Below, piece after piece: positions 8,990 through 17,768 of a DNA stretch of 21,382 nt. The stretch comes from Saprolegnia diclina VS20. Lineage: Eukaryota > Oomycota > Saprolegniomycetes > Saprolegniales > Saprolegniaceae. A program made the position numbers and the translations under genes. The stretch's first letter is position 1; each line of letters opens with the position of its first letter. The stretch is taken from NCBI RefSeq assembly GCF_000281045.1, contig NW_008246150.1:136034-157415 (forward strand). Direction: 5' to 3'. The notes below the pieces were generated by a model, which was not told the DNA's origin, ran no database searches, and was given only the letters and a program-made list of their open reading frames with translations.

Positions 8990-11662
8990 CTAGTCGCTGT
9001 CGTCAATGACGATTATGTCGTGCTCGATCGGCCGTGCGGGCGCCACGGACGGCGCAGGGACGGCGGCCAATATCTCGTCCTTGACCGAAAGCGCAGACCG
9101 CTCGCTTGGCAGCGGGGCGGCAGCCGGCCATTGTGGCGCAAAGGTTGCTGCGGAGTAGGGCTCAAACGCTGGTACTTCAGGCTTGATGTACGGCATCGCA
9201 TTGTTGACAACTGGGGCCGGTGTGTGCTCTGCCGCCGGCGTGGCGTGGACGACCGGCACCTCGGCTTGGACGGCCGGTGCTTCAGTCTTCACCGGCGCCT
9301 CGGTTTGTACGACAGGCGGCTCTGGTTGGACGACCGGCGCCACGGGGCTGTCGGCTTCTTCCGTCTCTTCGTCTTCCGTCTCGGTACCGTCGTCATGAGC
9401 CGCCGCCACAACCTCCTCGCTCGCCTCGGGCTCGTCGAGGACATCGGGCGTCGGTGGCTCCTCGCGCGGGGGCTCACAGCGACGCATCATATCACGCACG
9501 GTACCAAGGAGCGTACTCCACTCGGGCAGCGACTCGGTCGCGTGTTGATGCGCATCGAGCGCCTTCTCAATCGCGGCTAGGGTCCCGAGGGCGTCCTTCT
9601 TGTGCGACTCAATGTTATCGAGGTTGGTCTCCATCTCGAGCACTTGGCGGTCAATGAGCTTGGCCAGCGGCGGACTCGGCAGCGTCACGTCGCGCTTGGC
9701 GAGCTTGAGTGCCGGCAAAAGCTCATGCTCATCTTCATTCGCATCTCGTTTCCGCTTGAGGCTCTCCTTGCGCGCGAGGAGGACGCTCTTCATGCCAGTG
9801 TAGTGCGCTCCCATCAACTCCCACTTTTTGATCGACTGCGCGAGGCCCTTGAGCTTGTCGGCAAGGATCGTCACGAGGAGGTAGTCGGCGCTGCCTTGGA
9901 GGCCTTGCGTGCACTCACGGTACGCAGGAATGAAGCGTTTGGCCAAGCTAATTGCACGCAGAGTCTAGTCATTTTCTATAATCACAAAACAAGTGGAGAA
10001 TAGTCTCTACCTTGCGGTGGCGGACCGCATTGTCAATGAGGGCGTTCTTCTGCGCAATTTCGTGCTGGATCGCAGCGACGCTGGCTTTGGCCGACGCCAT
10101 CTTGGCGGCCCACTCGTTGTAGATGCGCAGCTCCTTCTGCCACGCGTCGCAGGTCTTGGCCTCGCGGATGTCGCAGGACCGCAGTCGCTTCTCCGAGAGC
10201 GTCTGTAGCGCCGTCACTGTGCGTTGAAAGTGGTACCGGGCTGAGAGAACGCCATGTCGCAGGTTCAAAACGTGCACGAGACCGTCTACGCCCGGCGAAA
10301 AGTGGTCTGCATTCGCATCGTTGTCTCGGGTGCATGACGTCGCCACCTTCTTCAACTAGACACAAGCGATAGTTTTAGATGGCAACTGTCGAGCGATCGT
10401 ACGTCGTGGTCGATTGCGAGCAGCGCCTTGGCCATGTCGAGGGATGCGAGATGCACGAGCACCTCGCCCGTGCTGTTGAGCAGTAGCTGCATGCGCTGGT
10501 CGTTGGCGCCGAGACGCTGGAGCATCCCGTCGATCTGCGTCAGCAGCGACGTGGCGGTCGCCGGCGAGACATCGGCGGCGAGGGCGTCAAGGTCAACGAC
10601 GTCATCGCTGGCGCCGAGCGCCATGAGCGACGAAGACGAGGTCGCGGCTGTCTCCATTTCCTTGGTCTCTTCTTCGTCCTTGATGCGCGGACTGGCAACC
10701 GAGGATGCGTCATTGATGGCAGCCGGCTCGTTCTCGGTGATTGCCTCGCTGGATACGGCGCCGTACTTGACAACGACTTGGCGTAGGTCGCGCAAGAGGC
10801 TTTGCACCAACGAGCACTAGGTAGACAAAATGGATGAGAGCGAAGCCAGACAGGCAGGAGTACGTGGTGGTCGATGCATTTGCTGCAGTAGTACGCTGAA
10901 GCTGTCGTAGTCGTCTAGCAAAAGGCCACGTCACGATACAATCTGCATGTGAGAAGCGAGACGACGTACGTTGGTGTCGTCGACGCACGCCTTGTGGTGG
11001 ACAGCGGCGCAGGCTTCGCACTTGACGCAGAGGTCGAGCGAGCCCCGGTCGCGCGAGCAGATCGCACACAGCTAATAAACATATGAGGTTACATGCTTGT
11101 GGCTTGGTAGGACGGAAGGTACCTCGCGCGGGGCTGGCGGCGCCTCGACGACGCGGCTACGCGTGGGTGGATCGGGCGCGACCTCGGCGGCGCGGCTCCG
11201 TGCGGCAGATGTGGATGCAGCGGCAGAGTTCTTGGGGATGATCTGCTCGCGCAAGTCCTTGAGGCAGTCGCCTGTATCGCTGGCGTAGAGCGAGGCCCAC
11301 CCCGGGTCGTGCTATGTGCGCGGCCATGAGGCGTTGCACGATGATCACCAGACATACCCGTGTCTTCATGCCCGGGTTGAGCGAGCGCTTCATGGCGACC
11401 GCCAACGCCGACGGATTGACGTAGCGCTGGCCTTCAAAGAGCATGCCACCATCAGGCAAGAGGTCGGCGTGCGTCTTGGTGCGGTAGTAGGTCACGTAAA
11501 GCTTCCGCGGCCCTAGACCGGCGCATGAGATCGGATTGTCGCTGCGCATGGCGTCTACCTGGCTTGATGAGCTGGGCGGAGATGAGGGTGCGCATGACGC
11601 CCGTGACGTCCGTGCTCTACGCGATCGTCGGCGCCAGGTCGTCGTAGCGGCTGTCGTACCAT
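8990..11662 (-). CDS. RAMA-PHD chromatin-type protein, nine exons
   Basis: Exons: 11662-11660, 11616-11559, 11512-11358, 11311-11123, 11071-10970, 10914-10864, 10816-10403, 10355-10011, 9964-8990 (763 aa; introns 43-55 bp, phase 0 except the second). Exon 1 is only the ATG. Residues 2-95 form a RAMA domain ('DVTGVMRTLISAQLIKPG', 'ADLLPDGGMLFEGQRYVNPS', 'HDPGWASLY'), a family proposed to recognise modified DNA such as N6-methyladenine. Residues 137-182 form a PHD-type zinc finger split over two exons: CAIC, CVKCEAC, HHKAC, then YYCSKC, with likely ligands C137, C140, C150/C153, C153/C156, H161, C164, C179 and C182. Helical regions follow, then 'KRKRD' (possible NLS) and a Glu/Pro/Val-rich tail. 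The protein ends in 'HDIIVIDDSD', a textbook SUMO-interaction motif. A nuclear reader linking DNA or histone marks is inferred. Confidence 0.82.
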
Positions 11663-11861
11663 CCTGCCAACCTGCCCACGGAATCCAAAATGCAATTTGA
11701 GAGGTTCCGAGATATGCAATGTGAGAGGAAATCAAATTCCGGAATTCCGGATACGTTTTGGGACAAGATATATATGGCGCCAAATATGCAATAGCCAAGT
11801 CGAGTTGAAATCTCAACTGCACGTTCTTGAGCGACGATCGCCATGGTCATCCGACGCAACG
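11663..11861. promoter_or_regulatory. Divergent promoter between RAMA-PHD gene and ANK-TKL kinase
   Basis: 199 bp separate the two ATGs. The stretch is AT-rich against its neighbours. It holds a TATA-like tatatat (11769-11775) directly followed by ggcgccaaa (11776-11784), which contains the E2F-type core. A 14-bp perfect palindrome tccggaattccgga is at 11738-11751. Two copies of tgcaat(t/g)tgagagg lie at 11691-11704 and 11715-11728, and a third atgcaat at 11786-11792. Which gene each element serves is unknown. Confidence 0.55.
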
Positions 11862-14242
11862 ATGGACGTGCTAACGCCCTCGACTGGTTCGGACATCAAG
11901 CTGTTGGACGCTGTGCGCAAGAACCAGTTGACTGAGGTCGAGCAACTGCTCCCAGAGTTGATAATTTCCGGATACGAGTGCGAAGGATCAATGAACCGGA
12001 TACAATGGACTTGATACTTATCAACAACTACCTTGTTCGAGTCATTTGCCGTCGCATTCTGCGAGTCGCGACGCATTGGGCAGTTGGATTGATGGTGCGT
12101 CGCATCGTTGAGTAGCAACCCGCTAACGCTGTCGTTTGCTTGCATCAGGACGACACGTTGTTGTACGCGGCGCGCGACAAGCAAGCCCGCTGGCTCAAAC
12201 GAGGTGGCAAGATCAACAGCACCGACAAGGTAGGTCCATTCCGCTGCTTGCTCTTGCGGTACGAACTCTCGCCTAGGACGGACGAACGCTTCTGTACAAA
12301 GCGGCTCAAAAAGGCCTTTACGACACCGCCAAGTTCCTTCTTGAGAACAAAGCCAATGTCCACCAAGCCAAGAGCGTACCTCCTGGATACGTGGGCACAA
12401 GCGAACTGCGTTGCCCTTATAGGACGGGTCGACACCGTTGCACGTGGCGTGTCGAGAAGGACACGTCAAGATCGTCGAGTTGCTTCTCAAGTACAAAGCC
12501 GACACGAGCGTAGCCATGAACGTACGTTATCCAACGCAGGACGCTCCCATGGCTCAATCACTCTCCTCCTCCGTAGGAAGGCACCGTACCGCTCTACGCT
12601 GCGAGTCGAAACGGGCACCGAGCCGTCGTCAAAGCGCTTCTTGCTGCCAAAGCCGACGTCAACCACGTCGTGATCGTATGCAATTGAACTCGGTGGGCGA
12701 GGCGGTCGCTCCACTGAATGCACGTCTCGTAGGGTGGCAAGACGGCGATGCAGGTGGCCTCGCGCAATGGTCATCGCCAAGTTGTCGAGCTGCTTCTTCG
12801 CGCAGGTGCTCGCGTCGACGAACCTCTGACGCGCGAGTACAGCTACGAGGGCCGGACCGTTCCAGTATCTATACATTTAGAGTCACACGACCATTCTTCC
12901 ACTTTAGACGGGCTCGACGTCCCTCTCGGTAGCCATCATGTTCGGTCACAGCGATATCGTCGCTTTGCTTGGTCGCCCGCCCAGCGTCCCTACCCCCGCC
13001 CCGGCGCGGCCTTGCCCCCCTCTGCCCAGCGCGACAGCTCAGCGAACGTCGATGAGTCATGGACTTGTGCACGACGCAGTGCGCGGCGGTGTGACGCAGG
13101 ACCTCAACAAGGCGCTGCGCGCACCAGACGTCGACCTCACTGCGCGCAACGCGGTACAATTTGCAGCTATACTCCCGCCGGAACCACCGTGTAGAACAAT
13201 GAGACGGCGCTGATCTTGGCCATCAAGCTGCACCACCGCCACTTCCCGCAACTCATCTACCATGCCATGCATCATCCTGGCATCGTCGAGGTACGACGCA
13301 GATTCTTGTATGGAGTTGACGTAGAGATTGTGTAGGTTCCAGAACATGAGATTGAAGTCGACTATCAGCGACGACTTGGTTGTGGTGGTACCGGCTATAT
13401 CAACCGCGGGCTATTTCGCGGCAAGCGCGTGGCCGTCAAGCAAGGTCGGCCGTCCGGCGCCCAAAGTCTTCGCCGAGAAATCCGCGCCATGGAAACGTAC
13501 GATGACGATGCGCTGTGTTCCTTTGTCTCAAAATGCAAGTAGATGCAACTCGCCGTACTTGCTCGAGCTCATCGCAGTTTCGGGCTGGAGCACGCAACAT
13601 CCCAAGCTCGTGCTCGAATACATGGACAGCGGCAACCTCCGCGAGTACCTCGACAAGAAGCGAGATGGTGAGTCCGTCTCGATTGAGTACCAACCGGAAG
13701 ATGTGGCGTGGGTGATGGCGAGTGCGCTTGCCGACTTGCACCGGAATGGCTTCGTCCACCGCGATCTCAAGAGCCTCAACGTCCTTCTCTCTTCGGAGAG
13801 TTATATCAAGGTCGCCGACTTTGGTCTCACAAGAGAGTTTGAGGAGAACATGACCACGGAGGTCGGCACCCCAGCGTGGATCGCACCGGAAGTTCTCATG
13901 TCCGGCGGCACGTACGACGCTGCAGCCGACGTTTACTCGTTTGGCGTCGTCTTGATCGAGCTCGTGACGCTTCGAGTGCCCTACGCGGGCTTGAGTCGGT
14001 ACCAAATCGCACCAGGAGTCCTCAATGGCACGCTGCGTCCGAACGACAACTTGTCCATCTTTGCTGATGTTCCCGAGTGGCTCACGCAGCTCATTGACGA
14101 TTGCGTGGCGTTTGATCCGACGCGGCGCCCGACCGCCAACGCGATCCTCGACCGTCTCGCTTTGCACGGTGCCGTCGACGCAACGTCGCCGCACGTTGTG
14201 GACCGGATGATGCCGGTACGCACCTCTTTGCTGGAAGGTTGA
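11862..14242 (+). CDS. Ankyrin-repeat TKL-type protein kinase, about ten exons
   Basis: Exons: 11862 to about 11936 (3' border unsure), 12149-12229, 12277-12375, 12423-12521, 12577-12675, 12733-12864, 12908-13153, 13195-13290, 13336-13496, 13543-14242. Later introns are 41-57 bp. Exons 3-5 are each exactly 99 nt and encode one 33-residue ankyrin repeat ('DGSTPLHVACREGHVKIVEL', 'EGTVPLYAASRNGHRAVVKA'); exon 6 opens with another. The kinase domain has a Gly loop 'LGCGGTG', lysine in 'VAVK' (13438-13440), 'HRDLKSLN' (HRD from 13757), DFG (13817) and 'APE', so it should be active. 'GTPAWIAPEV' and 'DVYSFGVVLIELV' are typical of tyrosine-kinase-like (TKL) Ser/Thr kinases, expanded in oomycetes. 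The ankyrin part probably selects partners; substrate unknown. The N-terminal exon and the 212 bp after it are the weak part of the model. Confidence 0.88.
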
Positions 14243-14557
14243 ATGGCTCCATGTCTGCTGTAGACAATGACCTAAGACGATGCGATGATGGCTTTCTTCA
14301 GCCAACGCACATGCTTGTGACTCTTGACCGAGCAATTTCATAACGTTCTGCGGGCACAAGAACTACTGTTTCGTGAAGTCATGACAACCCTGCGTGTCGC
14401 AGACGTTAACTATAGTTTTGTCATTTTGGAACCGACTATATGACAAATTTGTCGATGACGTACCAAATTAGGTCCCAGGTTGGAGGCTCCGTGATGTTGT
14501 GAGAAGCAGCGGCATACGCTAGCATTTCGGCTTGGCCGAGTACCGTGACGTGGCACT
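14243..14557. other. Intergenic stretch after the kinase
   Basis: About 315 bp past the kinase stop with no supported gene. A minus-strand ORF that covers part of it is explained by the decayed RAMA copy to its right. No clear repeat or RNA gene was seen. Confidence 0.55.
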
Positions 14558-14850
14558 TGCTGGCGGCAGATCGACGACGAGCGCGCCAACGTCAATCTGG
14601 ACGGGGCAGGTGGTGGCAGCACGTCTGCGTCAAAGTGCGTCGCTGCCACTAAGTGCGAGGAACGATGATGGACGACAGGAGTGTTCTGTTCGCGCAAGTC
14701 CTTCAGGCGTGCCCCCGCAGGCGCACGCGCGTCTTCCTGCCCGGGTTGAGCGAGCGCTTCATACCGCCACCGCCGACGCGTTGACGTAGCACTGGCCTTC
14801 AAAGAGCATGCCACCGTCGGGCAAGAGGTCAGCGTACGCCTTGCTTCGGA
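14558..14850 (-). pseudogene. Decayed fragment of a RAMA-PHD gene paralogue
   Basis: Clearly homologous to exons 3 and 4 of the intact RAMA-PHD gene (about 11135-11470), in the same orientation. Matching tracts include gctggcggc..tcgacgacg (about 14562), tcgcgcaagtcctt (about 14691-14704), cccgggttgagcgagcgctt (about 14739-14758) and cttcaaagagcatgccacc (about 14797-14815). Read on the minus strand, it still gives 'ADLLPDGGMLFEGQ' and 'YVNASAVAV', then a stop replaces the 'AMKRSLNPG' continuation because of a small indel. The sequence matching intron 3 and the 'DPGWASLY' codons is mostly missing. Neither the N-terminal exons nor the PHD exons were found nearby. It is a partial, non-functional copy, probably from a local duplication. 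Confidence 0.8.
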
Positions 14851-15175
14851 CAACGAGTACATGTTGGAGCCAAGAACTGGCAACAACTGCAGTTTTGATG
14901 ATCGATCATGCCAAGAAGGTTCCGGGAGTCCTAACCCTTGCCCGCCTCGACCCCTCGACTACAGTATCCCAGACTGCATCGAACATGGAGGAGCTCGCAG
15001 GATGAGCCGTCTAGACGGCATTGACTGACGAACCGATACTCTTGCATCATCTTTCGCGACTAGTTGCTGCGGTGCCAGGTCGACTTTGGCAGGAGTCGAT
15101 GACAATACTGTATTTACACGAGGTACAACTATTCTTTTAATTATAAACTAGAGTGGACATGCGACACGGTGGTTG
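14851..15175. other. Intergenic stretch, nothing recognised
   Basis: About 325 bp between the RAMA fragment and the 3' end of the minus-strand coiled-coil gene. No domain-bearing frame, repeat or RNA gene was seen. Confidence 0.5.
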
Positions 15176-16585
15176 TTATGCGGCCGAGCTCGACGTCGTC
15201 ATGCTGTGCACGAGCGTCGCCATCTTCTTCTCGAGCTGCGACTCGAGCGCCGCACACGTCTTGTCGGCGAGCGTTCGATCCTTCTCGAGCACACTGCGCC
15301 ACTGCTCCAGGAGCTCCAAGTTGCGCGCGACGATCTGCTGCGTCTTGACAATCACATTTTCCGCGCGCTTGAGCCGGCGGTCCGTCTCGCCGCCGTCGTT
15401 GAGCGTATCGGGCGTCGTCAGCAACGCGCCGGGCCGCGCGAGGTCCTTCAACGTCGTTGGAAACTTTGGCAGCTGCAGCGTCGCAAGCAGCGGCGCAAAG
15501 TCCGGGTACTTGCGCTTCGCCTCAGGCTGGATCTGAAGCGCTGCCGACTCGACGAGCCGACCGGCCTCGATCGCGAGCGGGTACGGTCCGAGGATGAACT
15601 CCTTCATCGTGTGCGAGTACTCGTTGCCGACGATGGTCGCGAGGGCCGCGCGGAGAAGCCCAAACGCTTGGCGGTACTGCTTGTAGATATCTTCTACCTG
15701 CTTTTGGATCGCGTCGCTGGCCTTGACTTCGGAGGCGGCGACTGCAATGTGGGCCTTGAGTCGGTGGACGTCTGGTACGACAAACGCGTTGAAGACGTTG
15801 TTGAGGATGTCCCGCTTCTCCTGTTCGAGCAGCTCTTGTCGCTCCATGAGCTCGACGTCGAGGTCGTCCATGGGCACGGGCAGAAGCGACATGGACGTCG
15901 ACGGCAGCTGGCCGCCGGTCGAGCGCGGCTTGAGCGACTGGATCTGCAGTTCCGTGAGGCTCATGGACCGGCGCTCGAGCTTGTGCAACGTGTTGTCGGC
16001 GGCCTCGGCGTCGCTGAGCTGCTTGCAGAGCTTGAGCCGGAGCTTCTCCATGCGCTTCTCCTTGTTGAAGCCAAAGAAGCGCCGAAGCGCCGAGTTTTCT
16101 ATCTTCTCCATCTTGGCGAGCAGCTCGGCTTGCGTCGCGCGCTTCTCGATGCAGTCCTTCCGAGCCTTCTCGAGCTCCTTTGAGAGCGCGACCCACTCTT
16201 CTTCGTACGGCGCGGGGATGTCAATCTTGCCGCCACGCGTCGACGGGAAGAGGCCCGTGCTGCGCTGGCTCGAGAAGAGCGTTCCGCGCGTCGTGCCGGT
16301 CGGCGTCGTCGCGCTCGCGCTCGGGCCACGGAAGCTCGTGTTGAAGCCGCGCGAGCTGCCATAGTTGGAGGGCACGCGCGCGCTAAAGACACCGCGCGAC
16401 GAGCCGCCGGCCTTGGTCGACTCGAGGTTGTCCCAGCTGTGGTTGCGCTGGCGGCTCCGCTGGAGGCGCGCCATCTGCTCGAGCTCCATGTTGAGGCGCT
16501 CGTAGCGCGCGAGGAGGTTCTGGTCGATCTCGTACTCCTCCGAGACGCTCACGGAGCGGCCGAGGGTCGTCGTCGTCGGGGCCAT
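15176..16585 (-). CDS. Intronless coiled-coil protein, 469 aa, unknown function
   Basis: A single uninterrupted frame from ATG 16585 to the stop at 15176. Residues about 1-55 hold 'LLARYERLNMELEQMARLQR', an amphipathic helix. Residues 55-120 are Ser/Gly/Thr/Arg-rich and probably disordered ('GSSRGVFSAR', 'TTPTGTTRGTLF'). Long predicted coiled coils follow at about 125-215 ('EEEWVALSKELEKARKD', 'EKMEKIE'-like heptads) and at the C-terminus ('AENVIVKTQQIVARNLELLE', 'AALESQLEKKMATLV'). The middle (about 235-390) is helical with 'YKQYRQAFGLLRAALATIVG'. No catalytic motif, membrane segment or signal peptide is visible. A structural or scaffolding role is possible but unproven. Third-position bias is strong, so coding status is not in doubt; a 336-codon frame opposite it is a by-product. 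Confidence 0.85.
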   Translation of the reverse strand: MAPTTTTLGRSVSVSEEYEIDQNLLARYERLNMELEQMARLQRSRQRNHSWDNLESTKAGGSSRGVFSARVPSNYGSSRGFNTSFRGPSASATTPTGTTRGTLFSSQRSTGLFPSTRGGKIDIPAPYEEEWVALSKELEKARKDCIEKRATQAELLAKMEKIENSALRRFFGFNKEKRMEKLRLKLCKQLSDAEAADNTLHKLERRSMSLTELQIQSLKPRSTGGQLPSTSMSLLPVPMDDLDVELMERQELLEQEKRDILNNVFNAFVVPDVHRLKAHIAVAASEVKASDAIQKQVEDIYKQYRQAFGLLRAALATIVGNEYSHTMKEFILGPYPLAIEAGRLVESAALQIQPEAKRKYPDFAPLLATLQLPKFPTTLKDLARPGALLTTPDTLNDGGETDRRLKRAENVIVKTQQIVARNLELLEQWRSVLEKDRTLADKTCAALESQLEKKMATLVHSMTTSSSAA

Positions 16586-17768
16586 CTTGCGCGGAGGCGA
16601 TACTTGCTACACTGGATCGTCGGCCGCAAGCAGCGGCTTCTGCCCGCCATCTGCCTCCTCTCGGTATTGTATTATCTTCATGTTTGTATGCCGCGCACCT
16701 CATTTTAATGTGGCATGTCACTGGGCGTAATGGGCGTGGCTTTTTTTTGGCGCCGCATACAAATTCCAAGTGCAAGTGGCAGGGCGCAAGGCCATTGGCT
16801 GTCGCCGCCGACAGCATTACTGCCCATATGTATACAAACTTCAAGTGCTTTGCATACCGACGAACTTCTAGCAGGAGGTCCTACAGCGCGACGAGACCAC
16901 CGCACCAACTCCGCACCAACTCCGCCACGACTACGACGACGGTCTTGTCCCATGCACCGCCAGGAGCTATCTTCCGGTAGCTGTAGAAGAGCTTGGACGA
17001 GGACCAATGGAGCAGTATAGAGTCTGAGTTGCGTAGGATACACTGGACAGAGGACAGACGATGCGAGTGAGATCGGCCGTGTGTTGCTGCTGTGGACACG
17101 ACCGCGGACCGCTTCTTTACGATGCCAATCAGCGCAGGAGGCAACAATAGACTACTAGTGCTTGACCTGTTCTGCAAGAGAATGCTATTGCGATCGTCGG
17201 GCGGCGGTTGGCGGCGACTCAGGAGGTCCAAGGAACAGGCGTGGAAGAGGCAAGGCGGTGGTGTGGACTGCACGTCCAAGCAGCACGACGACTGCGATGG
17301 TCGGAGGAGATGCGTCATTGCTCACACCACGATCTCGCCGGGCACACGCTGGAACGACGATAGTGGAGTCAGTCACCCATAGCTCATACCAGCGCATCGC
17401 ATCAGCGTTGATATACCGCGTCGTTCCTCTGCGACTTGTTGCTGCTGTCGTTGGGCAGCCAAATGAATTGCTGGCTTGTCCCTGGGCTTGTCCAAATCGA
17501 AAATCATCCAAGACACCTTGGAGGAGGCAGGAGGTCCTGCAGCATCTCGTCGTCGTCGTCGACTCTGTCGCCTGTCGGTTAGTGATCCCAAGATGCGCCA
17601 CGTGCGCGATGCTGCATCGCCGACGCGCCGCCGACCATCCACTACGATCGATACAGTAGGTGCGGCGTCCTACACTGTACTGTTCTAGACGATGGGGTCG
17701 CAACTGCGGCAGCGGCTTCAATACGGGTACCCGTCGCGTTGGCGCCAAAAATGCGCAAATTCCGAGTG
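16586..17768. other. 1.2-kb gap between two minus-strand genes
   Basis: It contains the promoter of the 469-aa coiled-coil gene on its left; TTTTGGCGCC at 16745-16754, an E2F-like core, lies 160 bp upstream of that ATG. A second site, ggcgccaaaa, is at 17741-17750. An 11-bp repeat caccaactccg occurs twice near 16903-16924. Several overlapping ORFs (up to 187 codons, minus strand 17185-17748) exist in this GC-rich stretch, but none shows a domain or a splice continuation. It could hold an unrecognised gene or decayed sequence. Confidence 0.45.

Noticed and set aside
11617-11619. Premature stop making the RAMA gene a pseudogene
   Set aside because: The TAG is the end of a 43-bp intron that begins right after an ATG. 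Splicing restores a clean frame through nine exons.
11813-12517. 234-codon minus-strand ORF over the ankyrin exons
   Set aside because: It crosses several well-supported plus-strand exons and introns and shows no domain.
13436-14359. 307-codon minus-strand ORF opposite the kinase
   Set aside because: The kinase motifs on the plus strand explain this stretch; the antisense product is unrecognisable.
14410-14886. 158-codon minus-strand ORF as a real gene
   Set aside because: It reads the decayed RAMA copy partly out of frame. Only 'LKDLREQ' matches the parent in this frame.
15173-16183. 336-codon plus-strand ORF opposite the coiled-coil gene
   Set aside because: Antisense by-product of the 469-aa gene, rich in Arg and Leu without any domain.
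17185-17748. 187-codon minus-strand ORF, considered as a retroelement remnant or host gene
   Set aside because: No reverse transcriptase, integrase, protease or capsid motif, no terminal repeats and no splice continuation were seen. Recorded only as unassigned sequence.
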